A DNA stretch of 64,000 nt from Bacillus piscicola (GTDB lineage: Bacteria > Bacillota > Bacilli > Bacillales > Marinococcaceae). Below the pieces are notes generated by a model. It saw only the letters and a program-made list of their open reading frames with translations. It was not told the origin of the DNA and searched no databases. Shown piece by piece: positions 34,142-42,490 of the stretch. The stretch covers positions 1-64,000 of the forward strand of contig NZ_JAJJJF010000011.1 in assembly GCF_022458745.1 (NCBI RefSeq), read 5' to 3'. The position numbers and the translations under genes were made by a program. Each line of letters opens with the position of its first letter. Position 1 is the first letter of the stretch.

Positions 34142-36076
34142 ATGAAACTAGATGAGTTTTTTGTAACAGGGGAGCCGCTCATATACGGAGGAATGGTTTC
34201 CATTGTTCTCGTGACATCGGCTGCCATCTTTTTATTAACCTATTTAAAAAGGTGGGGCTGGCTCTGGCAAGAGTGGCTGACTACTGTTGATCATAAAAAA
34301 ATTGGGATTATGTACATTTTAAGTGCGTTGGCGATGCTCTTTCGCGGAGGCGTGGACGCGCTCATGATGAGGATACAGTTAACATTCCCTAATATGAATT
34401 TTTTAGGTGCCCAGCACTATGATGAAATTTTTACGACTCACGGAACAGTCATGATTATTTTTATGGCCATGCCGTTTCTCATTGGACTTATGAATATTGT
34501 CGTACCGTTGCAGATCGGAGCACGTGACTTTGCTTTCCCTTTTTTAAACGCGCTGAGCTTCTGGTCGTTTTTCTTCGGGGCCATGTTATTTAACGTATCT
34601 TTTGTCATCGGAGGATCTCCAGATGCAGGATGGACAAGTTACACACCGCTTGCCGGTGCGGCTCTGAGTCCAGGTCCCGGCCAAAATTTTTACTTGCTGG
34701 GACTGCAGCTCGCGGGAATCGGAACACTTGCAACGGGTATTAACTTAATGGTTACTATTTTGAAAATGCGGGCACCGGGAATGAAATTGTTTCAGATGCC
34801 GATTTTCACCTGGTCTACCTTAGTGACAACGTTCATTATTATCTTTGCTTTTCCCATTTTGACAGTAGCATTAGCATTGATGACGATTGACCGGATATTC
34901 GGGGCGCAATTCTTCACCTTGACCGGCGAGGGAATGCCAATGATGTGGGCCAATCTCTTCTGGATGTGGGGGCACCCCGAAGTATACATCGTCATCCTGC
35001 CGGCATTTGGTATTTTTTCCGAGATTATAGCCACATTTGCCCGCAAGCAGCTATTCGGTTATAAAGCGATGGTTTGGTCGATGATTTTGATTGCAGGGTT
35101 AAGCTTTCTCGTCTGGGTGCACCACTTCTTTACAATGGGAGCGGGCGCGCTCGTTAACTCTGTATTCTCGGTCTCTACGATGCTTATAGCAGTACCGACC
35201 GGGGTGAAAATCTTCAACTGGCTGGCAACGCTCTATAAATCACGTATTCAAATAACAACTGCGATGCTGTGGGCACTTGCGTTTATTCCAAGCTTTGTTA
35301 TGGGCGGTGTGACGGGTGTTATGCTCGGTATGGCGGCAGCTGATTATCAGTTCCATAATTCGTATTTCTTAATCGCTCACTTTCACTATGTCCTGATCGC
35401 GGGAACTGTTTTCGCTTGTTTTGCAGGACTTGTCTACTGGTATCCGAAAATGTTCGGCCACAAAATGAACGAGCGAATCGGAAAACACAGCTTCTGGTGG
35501 TTCTTAATCGGTTTTCATGTCTGTTTCTTCCCGCAGCATTTTGTTGGTTTAGACGGGATGCCGCGCCGTATCTTTACGATTATTCCGGAATGGATGCCGC
35601 TTAATGTAATTTCGACAGTCGGCGCATTTGGAATGGGTGTCGGCTTCGTTATCTTTGTGTACAACATTTATTACAGCTGGAAAAACAGCCCACGGGAAAC
35701 CAATGGAGATGCATGGGACGGCCGCACCCTCGAATGGGCGACACCGACGCCAGTTCCTTTTTATAACTTTGCGACCGTACCGAAAGTAAGTGGCCTTGAT
35801 GCGTTTCTCTCGATGAAGAAAAAAGGAGAGACGACATTCGACGAGACGAAACTGGAAGCGATTCATATGCCAAGTAACACAGGACGTCCGTTTATCATGA
35901 TGGGGATTCTGTTTTTCGCGAGCTTTGCGCTCGTATTTGAATGGATTGGACTTGCCGCTGTCGGACTCATTGGTACGCTTATTATGATGGGGATTCGTTC
36001 CTTCGACTATGACGAGGGATACTATGTCGAAGTGGATGAAATAAAAAAAATAGAACGAACCGTAAGGGGGTTGTAA
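34142..36076 (+). CDS. qoxB: aa3-type quinol oxidase subunit I
   Basis: A 644-residue catalytic subunit with about 14-15 membrane helices. It carries the low-spin heme, high-spin heme and CuB. Ligand motifs are intact: FTTHGTVMI, MWGHPEVYIVILPAFG with the cross-linked His-Tyr, VWVHHFFTMGAG with two CuB histidines, and IAHFHYVLIAG with two heme histidines. It reduces oxygen to water while pumping protons. AAGCAGGTG precedes the ATG. Confidence 0.97.
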   Translation: MKLDEFFVTGEPLIYGGMVSIVLVTSAAIFLLTYLKRWGWLWQEWLTTVDHKKIGIMYILSALAMLFRGGVDALMMRIQLTFPNMNFLGAQHYDEIFTTHGTVMIIFMAMPFLIGLMNIVVPLQIGARDFAFPFLNALSFWSFFFGAMLFNVSFVIGGSPDAGWTSYTPLAGAALSPGPGQNFYLLGLQLAGIGTLATGINLMVTILKMRAPGMKLFQMPIFTWSTLVTTFIIIFAFPILTVALALMTIDRIFGAQFFTLTGEGMPMMWANLFWMWGHPEVYIVILPAFGIFSEIIATFARKQLFGYKAMVWSMILIAGLSFLVWVHHFFTMGAGALVNSVFSVSTMLIAVPTGVKIFNWLATLYKSRIQITTAMLWALAFIPSFVMGGVTGVMLGMAAADYQFHNSYFLIAHFHYVLIAGTVFACFAGLVYWYPKMFGHKMNERIGKHSFWWFLIGFHVCFFPQHFVGLDGMPRRIFTIIPEWMPLNVISTVGAFGMGVGFVIFVYNIYYSWKNSPRETNGDAWDGRTLEWATPTPVPFYNFATVPKVSGLDAFLSMKKKGETTFDETKLEAIHMPSNTGRPFIMMGILFFASFALVFEWIGLAAVGLIGTLIMMGIRSFDYDEGYYVEVDEIKKIERTVRGL

Positions 36077-36077
36077 A

Positions 36078-36683
36078 GTGAGCACACAGGAATGGAGCAC
36101 AGGCCCTTATGAATACCGGACACAAGAAGGTCGAATGACGATCCTCGGTTTCTGGATTTTCCTCGGGGCTGAAGTGGTTCTCTTTTCGACCTTGTTCGCA
36201 ACATACGCAGTACTATTCGGCAGAACGGCTGATGCGCCTTTGCCAGGTGATCTTTTTGAACCTGGTATAACGCTTGCGATGACATTTCTTCTGTTAACAA
36301 GCAGTTTCACATGCGGTCTCGCGATTCATAATATGCGAGCCGGGTCACTAAAAGGACTGATCACGTGGCTTATTATCACCTTAGCGCTCGGTCTCGGCTT
36401 TCTTGGTTTTGAAATATATGAATTTGTTCACTATGCCCATGAAGGAGCCACTTTACAATCAAGTGCATTTTGGTCTGCCTTCTTTGTTCTTGCTGGTACG
36501 CACGGTGTCCACGTCACACTTGGGATTGGCTGGGCTGTACTGCTGCTCATCCAACTCGTACAACGCGGCCTAAACCCGGTAACGAGCCGTAAAGTGTTCG
36601 TAGTCAGTCTCTATTGGCACTTTTTAGATGTCATTTGGATTTTCATTTTTACGAGTGTCTATTTAATCGGGATGGTGGTGTAG
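36078..36683 (+). CDS. qoxC: aa3-type quinol oxidase subunit III
   Basis: A 201-residue subunit III with five predicted membrane helices. RMTILGFWIFLGAEVVLFSTLFATY and the later FFVLAGTHGVHVTLGIGW are characteristic. The start is GTG with AAGGGGG upstream, one base after the qoxB stop. It stabilises the oxidase; the family has no redox centre. Confidence 0.96.
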   Translation: MSTQEWSTGPYEYRTQEGRMTILGFWIFLGAEVVLFSTLFATYAVLFGRTADAPLPGDLFEPGITLAMTFLLLTSSFTCGLAIHNMRAGSLKGLITWLIITLALGLGFLGFEIYEFVHYAHEGATLQSSAFWSAFFVLAGTHGVHVTLGIGWAVLLLIQLVQRGLNPVTSRKVFVVSLYWHFLDVIWIFIFTSVYLIGMVV

Positions 36684-36684
36684 C

Positions 36685-37050
36685 ATGGAAAAAAACACAA
36701 AACACCTACCAGTACAGCATATTATCGGTTTTTTGTTGTCAATTGTTTTGACGCTTCTGGCGGTATGGGCAGCGTTAGGCTCAGATCTTCCCGTGAAGTG
36801 GATCATTATTGCGATCATGGTTTTGGCCGTTATTCAAGCAGGGATTCAATTGTTTATGTTTATGCATATGACGGAATCGGCAAGCGGAGGGGGACATGTT
36901 CCGTGGAATATGATGTTTCATGGTTTTGTCCTGGCGGCAATCGTTGTAGCCGGTTCGCTGTTTACGATGTCGTTTGGTTTTACGCATGACCATGACGGCG
37001 ATCACAGTGGTCATGGCTCTCACCAAGAAGAGCAGCAGATGCATGACTAA
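36685..37050 (+). CDS. qoxD: aa3-type quinol oxidase subunit IV
   Basis: A 121-residue subunit IV with three membrane helices; the middle one carries AVIQAGIQLFMFMHMTE, as in QoxD/CyoD. The C-terminal tail is rich in histidine and aspartate (HDHDGDHSGHGSHQ), an unusual metal-binding-like extension. It starts one base after the qoxC stop. Confidence 0.93.
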   Translation: MEKNTKHLPVQHIIGFLLSIVLTLLAVWAALGSDLPVKWIIIAIMVLAVIQAGIQLFMFMHMTESASGGGHVPWNMMFHGFVLAAIVVAGSLFTMSFGFTHDHDGDHSGHGSHQEEQQMHD

Positions 37051-37098
37051 AGGGACAGGAAACAATGAAGAAATAACTTGAAGAAAGGTGGCAGCATA

Positions 37099-37338
37099 TT
37101 GAAAATAAATAAGGAACGTTCATCAGAGAATTCAACGAATAGTGATCTGTTTGGATTCCAGATGAAATATGTAATAAGCTTCATATTATGTGTCATCCTG
37201 ACAGCCTTCGCCCTCTGGGGAGCTGTATATTCAGGCGAAGGTATCGTATTAAAGGGCCTGCTTGGCGTAACGGCAGTCGTTGCCTTTCTGCAAGCGATGT
37301 TTCAATTGTTTCATCTGCAACCCGAAGACAGACAATGA
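37099..37338 (+). CDS. Short QoxD-like subunit IV paralogue
   Basis: A 79-residue protein with two membrane helices (about residues 24-46 and 51-72). KYVISFILCVILTAFALW and TAVVAFLQAMFQLFHL resemble the first two helices of the preceding QoxD, but the methionine-rich and third-helix parts are missing. I propose TTG 37099, seven bases after AAAGGTGG; the frame is open to 37078. It lies 48 bases after qoxD and before a terminator, so it is probably the fifth gene of the operon. It could be an accessory or replacement subunit. Confidence 0.65.
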   Translation: MKINKERSSENSTNSDLFGFQMKYVISFILCVILTAFALWGAVYSGEGIVLKGLLGVTAVVAFLQAMFQLFHLQPEDRQ

Positions 37339-37341
37339 GAG

Positions 37342-37384
37342 AAAGCCTTCTTTTCTATGTTTTTAGGAAAGAAGGCTTTTTACA
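37342..37384. terminator. Terminator after the qox operon
   Basis: Arms AAAGCCTTCTTT (37342-37353) and AAAGAAGGCTTT (37368-37379) form a 12-bp stem followed by TTT. A and T flanks allow action in both directions. Confidence 0.82.
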
Positions 37385-37386
37385 TA

Positions 37387-37659
37387 CTATTGATAGCTTT
37401 TTTGAAAGCCAGCTGCAGGCCGTACGAGGCGGATCACAAACATAACCCATCCGATTTCAGCTGCAAGTAAGCTTAGATAAAATGTAACGGTTAGTAAAGA
37501 AAACAGTGGTGGTGCTGCGTTAAACATTGTTTCGATGAAATACATCCACATTCCAATCAGTAAAACGGTATGCACCACGGCAAACGCGCGTTTTTTCATT
37601 TGAATGAATAAAAATGGTGTAAGCGTTGCCAATAGCATAAATACGAGAGTTACACCCAT
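37387..37659 (-). CDS. Small three-helix membrane protein, unknown
   Basis: A 90-residue protein with three hydrophobic segments (about residues 2-19, 24-46 and 51-78) and a basic end. I recognise no family. It shares the terminator with the qox operon and points toward it. An ATG is preceded by AGGGGCGTGAATTCCC, a moderate ribosome binding site. It could be a DUF-type membrane protein. Confidence 0.6.
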   Translation of the reverse strand: MGVTLVFMLLATLTPFLFIQMKKRAFAVVHTVLLIGMWMYFIETMFNAAPPLFSLLTVTFYLSLLAAEIGWVMFVIRLVRPAAGFQKSYQ

Positions 37660-37857
37660 GGGAATTCACGCCCCTATTCTTGAGGTAGTTATCTTATAAT
37701 ATAATTGTAACATTTAGTTCGCAAAATGAACACAAAAGGTTCACATTTATTTTAATGAGCCACACCTCAATATTGCTCTTCTATTTAATGGTAAGATGCC
37801 AATGTAGCTCTTTTTGTAAAAGTAAAGAAATGATGAAAAGAAAGGTGTTTTGGTAAC

Positions 37858-38658
37858 GTGACTATTTTTTCCAAAGAGGCATTTGTCGGAGAGCATATTC
37901 TTCTGACTGGTGCTACAGGTGGGATTGGCGCTGCTACAGCCCGCACACTTATTAATATGGGGGCTGCACTCACGATCACCGGCCGAAGCGAAGATAAATT
38001 ATCTGCCTTACAAAAGCAGCTGGTAAATAGCAATGGAGACCCAAAAATAGTGGCTATCTCTGCTGATATATGTAACGCAGCCGACAGGGAGGGACTTGTT
38101 TCTGCAGCCGAAGCAGCACAGGGCCCGGTTACGATGCTCGTGAATAATGCTGGTATCCACCAGCGCGGAAAAGTAGAAGATGTAAACGAAGCGATGCTTA
38201 CGGAAATTATGCACGTCAACTACACCGCGGCAGTCCTCTTATCCCAACAGGTGTATGAAACGATGAAAAAACGTGAAAAGGGAGCTATTGTGAATGTTGC
38301 TTCTCTCTCGGGATTGCGCGGTACAGTTGGAAATACGGCCTATGCGGCTTCCAAATTTGCCATGATCGGTTTCACTCACTGTTTTGCACTCGAAGCGATC
38401 AACCACGGAATCCGAGTGAATGCAGTATGTCCTGGCTTTGTCGATACAGAAATGGCAGAGCAGGTAATACGGGCAAAGGCAGCCAGCAATACTCTTTCGT
38501 ATGAAGAAAATAGGGAAGCGACTGAGAAGGGAATTCCATCCGGACAAATTACCACTCCGGAAGAAGTGGCGAACAGCATCGCTTTTCTATTGTCGGATGC
38601 AGCCCATAATATCGTAGGAGAAAGTTTGAAAATTTCAGGAGGCGGCGTACTGCACTAA
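37858..38658 (+). CDS. Short-chain dehydrogenase/reductase
   Basis: A 266-residue classical SDR. The cofactor motif TGATGGIG (about residues 18-25), the structural NNAGIHQRG, the catalytic Ser in VNVASLSG and the YxxxK motif YAASK are intact, followed by VNAVCPGFVDTEM. Length and order fit FabG-like or hydroxybutyrate dehydrogenase-like enzymes. The start is GTG with AAAGGTG ten bases upstream. No partner genes point to a substrate. Confidence 0.9.
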   Translation: MTIFSKEAFVGEHILLTGATGGIGAATARTLINMGAALTITGRSEDKLSALQKQLVNSNGDPKIVAISADICNAADREGLVSAAEAAQGPVTMLVNNAGIHQRGKVEDVNEAMLTEIMHVNYTAAVLLSQQVYETMKKREKGAIVNVASLSGLRGTVGNTAYAASKFAMIGFTHCFALEAINHGIRVNAVCPGFVDTEMAEQVIRAKAASNTLSYEENREATEKGIPSGQITTPEEVANSIAFLLSDAAHNIVGESLKISGGGVLH

Positions 38659-38667
38659 TGAATGTAA

Positions 38668-38700
38668 GGGGAGAGTGTACCATAATGTACTGCTCTCCCG
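38668..38700. terminator. Hairpin between SDR and hydrolase genes
   Basis: Arms GGGAGAG (38669-38675) and CTCTCCC (38693-38699) lie between two convergent genes, with an inner GTAC repeat. There is no good T run on either side, so termination is only probable. Confidence 0.4.
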
Positions 38701-38750
38701 TTGCTATACACTTTCGAAGCGTCTACTCCCTTTTCCGAAAGAAATATCAT

Positions 38751-39710
38751 CTATTTAACTTGCGTATTGGCTACAGTTTGCTGAATAAAATCAGCCAGCC
38801 GCTGTTCGAACTCTTTAGGAGCAGTGTCATACGCTTCGATGTGGCCTGCATCAGGGACAATCCAAAGCGATTTCTCCCCGTTTGCGGCCTCATACAAGTC
38901 GGATGCCATGTCGGTAGGGACGAGTTCATCCCCCTCCCCGTGAATAAGGAAGAGAGGCCGCGTATTCTTCTTGACTTGTGCAACAGCAGATGCCTCTTCG
39001 AATGTGTAGCCTGCTCGCACCTTTGTAATGAAACTAGTCACATCAAGAAGCGGGAATGCAGGCAGCCCATAAAGATGCTTCAGTTGGTGGGTCAATTCAT
39101 CCTTTACTGTTGTATAGCTGCTGTCGGCAATGATGCCTTTTACTTCATCTGGAAGATCTTCGCCGCTTGTCATTAAAACGAGAGAGCCTCCCATCGAATT
39201 GCCATGCAGTAATATGTCTGTTTCCTCGTACTTATTAATTAAAAGCTTGATCCAGTTTTCATAGTCCAGGCGGTCATGCCAGCCGTATCCAATATAGTCA
39301 CCCTCACTATCGCCGTGTCCACGGGCGTCAGGGAGAAGAATGTCGAAGTCGTGCTCATAATAGAACTTTGCGAGTTTTTTCATATCTTCTTTCTGTTTGC
39401 GGAAACCATGAGCCAAGATCACCGCTTTTCCCTTGTTTTTCTCATTATCAATGAAATTCGCCTGCAATACTAATCCGTCAAAGGAGGTCTGTTCTAACAC
39501 TTTGACTTTTTGGCTGTGAAACCACGTGTCTGCTTTTTCTTTAACCGACTCCTTCTTTGGAGAAGTGCTTGCGGGCTCATTTCCTCTGTACAATTCCACG
39601 TCTGTACCCCGTTTAACACTTTCGCCATACAAATAATTCCCAGCCACTAACAGGACAGTTATTAGGAGAACCGCTACTGTCCCTATAGCTAAAAGGATCC
39701 ATTTCCTCAT
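38751..39710 (-). CDS. Membrane-anchored alpha/beta hydrolase
   Basis: A 319-residue serine hydrolase with an N-terminal membrane anchor (residues about 3-27) and the catalytic domain outside. The oxyanion strand AVILAHGFRKQKEDM, LLPDARGHGDSEGD, nucleophile elbow GNSMGG, acid in HGEGDELVP and histidine in PDAGHIEAYD are intact. This resembles YqkD/YfhR-type extracytoplasmic hydrolases of bacilli. I used ATG 39710 after AAGGGTGG; the GTG at 39719 lies in that site. The substrate is unknown. Confidence 0.87.
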   Translation of the reverse strand: MRKWILLAIGTVAVLLITVLLVAGNYLYGESVKRGTDVELYRGNEPASTSPKKESVKEKADTWFHSQKVKVLEQTSFDGLVLQANFIDNEKNKGKAVILAHGFRKQKEDMKKLAKFYYEHDFDILLPDARGHGDSEGDYIGYGWHDRLDYENWIKLLINKYEETDILLHGNSMGGSLVLMTSGEDLPDEVKGIIADSSYTTVKDELTHQLKHLYGLPAFPLLDVTSFITKVRAGYTFEEASAVAQVKKNTRPLFLIHGEGDELVPTDMASDLYEAANGEKSLWIVPDAGHIEAYDTAPKEFEQRLADFIQQTVANTQVK

Positions 39711-39864
39711 CAATTCCACCCTTGTCTATCATATAATACTTTTCTCTGAGAATTCTTCTATAATACTATGAATACGCTTTTCTTAATATAGCACAATGAG
39801 GCAAATTAACGCTGCTGTGTAGTATTCCTTAAGCGAAGCAGGCACTTGAAAAAGTGTTGTAATG

Positions 39865-40062
39865 AAAATAACGACACTATTGGAAGTCTATGATGTCGCC
39901 AAAAAACGATGACGGGAAGATAGTAACGTCGATGAGCGCGTATGGAGTTACGAAAAAGTATTCGCTGCAAAATAGCAACGCCATCGGAGGTGTATGGCGT
40001 CACAAAAAGGTGCAGTCGAAAAAATAAAAGCATCATAGAATCGCATGATACCATAAAAAGTG
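39865..40062 (+). repeat. 52-bp-period palindromic repeat, locus 2
   Basis: Four consecutive units have conserved ATA starts at 39868, 39920, 39972 and 40024, exactly 52 bases apart. Each has an AAAATA(A/G)C(A/G)ACG-like start, a short centre and a TATG..GTC(A/G)C-like return arm, then a variable linker. The third unit pairs ACGCCAT with ATGGCGT perfectly. It belongs to the same family as the arrays at 281-475 and 56868-57232. Confidence 0.8.
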
Positions 40063-40099
40063 CATTTTTCATTGCTAAGCTATGTGTAATAAATCGTTT

Positions 40100-40125
40100 G
40101 TTTCGGAATGGCAATAGGAGGGTAA
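40100..40125 (+). promoter_or_regulatory. Candidate sigma-B-type promoter
   Basis: GTTTCG (40100-40105), 14 bases, GGGTAA (40120-40125) resembles the sigma-B consensus GTTTAA-N14-GGGTAT with two mismatches in the -35 and one in the -10. It lies 40 bases before a SpoIIAA-like gene. No good sigma-A promoter is seen there. Confidence 0.35.
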
Positions 40126-40165
40126 ATTCTTAATAACGATTGATATATAAAGGAGGAGTGCTGTT

Positions 40166-40522
40166 ATGTTTACCATTCTTCCAAGTCGCGACCCTTCCAC
40201 TGTGGCGATCGAAATGGAAGGGAAAATGACCGAGACGGATGCCAAGAATTTGGAAGACCATGTCAGTGAAAACTTCGGTGACAACGATCCTTTCAACCTT
40301 TTTGCGATTATACATGACGTAGAAGGGACGTCATTCAACGGATTAAAAGAAGGAATGAAATTTGATACGAAACGCTGGAAGCAGGTCCGCAAGTATGCGG
40401 TAATCAGTGAAAGCAGCTGGATTCGAAACTCAGCAAAAGCGGGAAAACTACTACCGGGGATTGATATCAAACAATTTGAACCGAGTGAGCAGGAAGCAGC
40501 ATGGGATTGGATAAAAGATTAG
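40166..40522 (+). CDS. SpoIIAA-like STAS domain protein
   Basis: A 118-residue protein of the SpoIIAA-like family, distantly related to anti-sigma factor antagonists. VAIEMEGKMTETDAKNLEDHV at the start and DTKRWKQVRKYAVISESSWI in the middle are typical. The fold is STAS-like, but a phosphorylatable serine equivalent to SpoIIAA is not obvious. AAAGGAGGAG precedes the ATG. It is monocistronic, with a terminator behind. Family members are thought to bind lipid or act in stress responses; the role here is unknown. Confidence 0.82.
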   Translation: MFTILPSRDPSTVAIEMEGKMTETDAKNLEDHVSENFGDNDPFNLFAIIHDVEGTSFNGLKEGMKFDTKRWKQVRKYAVISESSWIRNSAKAGKLLPGIDIKQFEPSEQEAAWDWIKD

Positions 40523-40552
40523 TTCGTGCTGCTGTCTTGTTCAATGAAAAGG

Positions 40553-40592
40553 AAAAAGCCTCCGCTCAGTAAAGTGCCTGCGGAGGCTTTTT
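40553..40592. terminator. Terminator, STAS gene / purC
   Basis: Arms AAAAAGCCTCCGC (40553-40565) and GCGGAGGCTTTTT (40580-40592) form a perfect 13-bp stem between two convergent genes; A and T flanks suit both directions. Confidence 0.88.
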
Positions 40593-40603
40593 GTCTGAAG
40601 GAA

Positions 40604-41293
40604 TTAAAGAAGATCGGCAAGCATCAATTGTTCCAAGTTAAGTGGTTCTACATACTCACCATTTTTATAGGCTCTCATATTCCCTCCAGAAATTTCGTCA
40701 ATTAAAACGATACTGCCATCATCTAAACGGCCGAATTCTAGCTTGATATCATAAAGTTCCAAATCTTTTTTGCTCAGTTCCTCTTTCACAATCTTACTGA
40801 CTTCCCTTGTCAATTCTTTCAAACGAGCATATTCCTCCCGTGTTAAGATGCCAAGCATGTCTAGGGCATCGTCACTGATAGGCGGGTCGTTACGTTCATC
40901 GTCTTTCAATGTCACTTCTACGAAAGCGTCTAACGGCTGCCCTTCTACAGCGTATTTTCCGTACCTGCGTAGAAAGCTGCCGACTGCTCGAAAGCGGCAG
41001 ATAACTTCGAGTCCTTCGCCAAAAACAGAGGCGGGCTTCACAGTCATGGTGGCCTTGTCGATGTCTGCGTCGATATAGTGGGTTGGGATATTTTTTTCTT
41101 TTAACTTTTCAAAGAAAAATGTCGTTAACCGGAGTCCGGCTTTTCCGGCTCCTTCCATCGTAAGGCCAACTGTATTTGCGCCAGGATCAAAGACACCGTC
41201 CGCTCCCGTTACATCATCTTTAAACTGGAGTAGGTAGCTTCCATCCGCTTGTTCGTATACATCTTTTGTTTTTCCGGTATAGATATGTTTCAT
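40604..41293 (-). CDS. purC: SAICAR synthetase PurC-like protein
   Basis: A 229-residue protein of the phosphoribosylaminoimidazole-succinocarboxamide synthase family, which joins CAIR and aspartate with ATP in purine synthesis. YTGKTKDVYEQADGSYLL, VICRFRAVGSFLRRYG and KLEFGRLDDGSIVLIDEISGG match family motifs, though the sequence is divergent from the usual bacillus PurC (for example GKTKDVY in place of GKAKKIY). It lies outside any pur operon. I used ATG 41293 after AAGGA; the GTG two codons earlier is too close. It may be a second, specialised copy. Confidence 0.82.
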   Translation of the reverse strand: MKHIYTGKTKDVYEQADGSYLLQFKDDVTGADGVFDPGANTVGLTMEGAGKAGLRLTTFFFEKLKEKNIPTHYIDADIDKATMTVKPASVFGEGLEVICRFRAVGSFLRRYGKYAVEGQPLDAFVEVTLKDDERNDPPISDDALDMLGILTREEYARLKELTREVSKIVKEELSKKDLELYDIKLEFGRLDDGSIVLIDEISGGNMRAYKNGEYVEPLNLEQLMLADLL

Positions 41294-41318
41294 CGGCACA
41301 GTCCTTCCGTGGCTAAAT

Positions 41319-42134
41319 TTACTTGCTTATTATAACACGATCCCCGATACGGATGCTGCCGCCTGAAATAATCGATGCGTACACGCCGATATTCCCTTCA
41401 TTTTCGTTGAAAGCAGATTTCAGTACATTCGAGTCGTGTGGAAGATCTCCTTGCGCCAAAGTTGTCATCACACAGCGCTTCGTAGGTTGAATGATTTTTA
41501 ATTGAACATCGTCTCCGATTGATAAAGTTCTCCCCACCCATTCATTTTCAATAAATCCATCTGCATTAGGGACATCAATAATAAGGTTCGGACGGAAACG
41601 CCTTGCTTCAATTCTGCTATCGGGGGCGAGTCGTTTTAGGGTTTCCAGGGAGGAAGTGGTTACAATATGTACCATGCCAATGTCAAAAAAAGTTCCTTGC
41701 GGGGTGTCTTTCGAAAACACACTTCCTGGGTTAGCCAAACCGTCAATACCTTCCGGAACGTATCCTTCAAACTCTCCTGATACGGATTCCGGTGTGCTTA
41801 CTGTGACTGTACGGTTAAAACTTTTCGTGAGCACTTCACCGGCTTTTTCATCGGAACTGACTGTCATCGTGCCGTCTGGACAAGTGATCCGGACCGGGGG
41901 GAGGGAGGAAGACATTAGTTGAGGTGGCTCGGTAAACGTTGCACGGTGCTGGAACATCGTTGGCCACTTCAATGGGTTCTTTGCATTAGCGAGCTTACCG
42001 GTCTCTTCGTCGATCACGCCATATGACCGGTCACCGAGCACTCCTTTCTCGGTAATCTCACAAGCATTTAATTCTTCTCCCATCATAGATTTTACCGGAT
42101 ATCTCCATAGTGATTTAATGATTGCGTGACTCAC
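41319..42134 (-). CDS. MOSC domain-containing protein
   Basis: A 271-residue protein with an N-terminal MOSC beta-barrel (SLWRYPVKSMMGEELNAC, then GVLGDRSYGVIDEETGK) and a C-terminal MOSC domain. The latter has RRFRPNLIIDV and PTKRCVMTTLAQGDLPHD, whose cysteine fits the sulfur-carrying residue of the family. These proteins bind the molybdenum cofactor or transfer sulfur to it. I chose GTG 42134 (MSHAIIKSLWRY) with GAGGTG upstream; the frame is open eight codons further. It is downstream of nothing obvious and next to purC on the same strand. Confidence 0.85.
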   Translation of the reverse strand: MSHAIIKSLWRYPVKSMMGEELNACEITEKGVLGDRSYGVIDEETGKLANAKNPLKWPTMFQHRATFTEPPQLMSSSLPPVRITCPDGTMTVSSDEKAGEVLTKSFNRTVTVSTPESVSGEFEGYVPEGIDGLANPGSVFSKDTPQGTFFDIGMVHIVTTSSLETLKRLAPDSRIEARRFRPNLIIDVPNADGFIENEWVGRTLSIGDDVQLKIIQPTKRCVMTTLAQGDLPHDSNVLKSAFNENEGNIGVYASIISGGSIRIGDRVIISK

Positions 42135-42490
42135 ACATAAACACCTCACCTTTATCAATAGTTACTACATATACGATAGCACAGTTTACTTTTTCTTTTC
42201 ACATCAATTTTACCAACGAGAATTTAAAAAAGTTTGACTTTTGTGACGGTTGATTTTATGATATAAAATAATTACGAATGAAAAACGTATTGAGACTTTA
42301 TGACCACATATATACCTCCCTATGAATGGCTTCATCATCTCAACATGGATATACAACTTAAAAAAACAGCCCTATTAAAAAAATTCTAATTGAATTTCAG
42401 AATATTTCACATTGTGAAATATCTATATAGAACGAAAATTTAAACCTCCCTATACTAAAGTTATATTCGTTTTCGAGGAGGGGAGTTGAC
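42135..42490. other. Regulatory region upstream of aromatic hydroxylase genes
   Basis: No gene is seen in these 356 AT-rich bases. The right half contains a perfect 21-bp palindrome (42402-42422) and a -10-like TATACT (42451-42456) with a poor -35, which suggests an activated promoter for the hydroxylase operon. The left part carries the start region of the minus-strand MOSC gene. Confidence 0.55.
42402..42422. promoter_or_regulatory. Perfect 21-bp palindrome, candidate operator
   Basis: Arms ATATTTCACA and TGTGAAATAT flank a single T. The centre lies about 51 bases upstream of the start predicted from TATACT at 42451. The regulator could be the IclR protein at 44561 or one of the Crp/Fnr proteins at 51-52 kb. 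Confidence 0.6.

Larger units (their letters stand above)
39711..40165. other. Divergent intergenic region, hydrolase / STAS gene
   Basis: No gene is seen. The middle holds a four-unit palindromic repeat array (39865-40062) and the right end a candidate stress promoter (40100-40125), both listed separately. The left 150 bases carry the start region of the minus-strand hydrolase. Confidence 0.5.

Noticed and set aside
42402-42422. Rex operator
   Set aside because: Rex sites read TTGTGAA..TTCACAA from outside to inside; this palindrome has the opposite order, TTCACA then TGTGAA.
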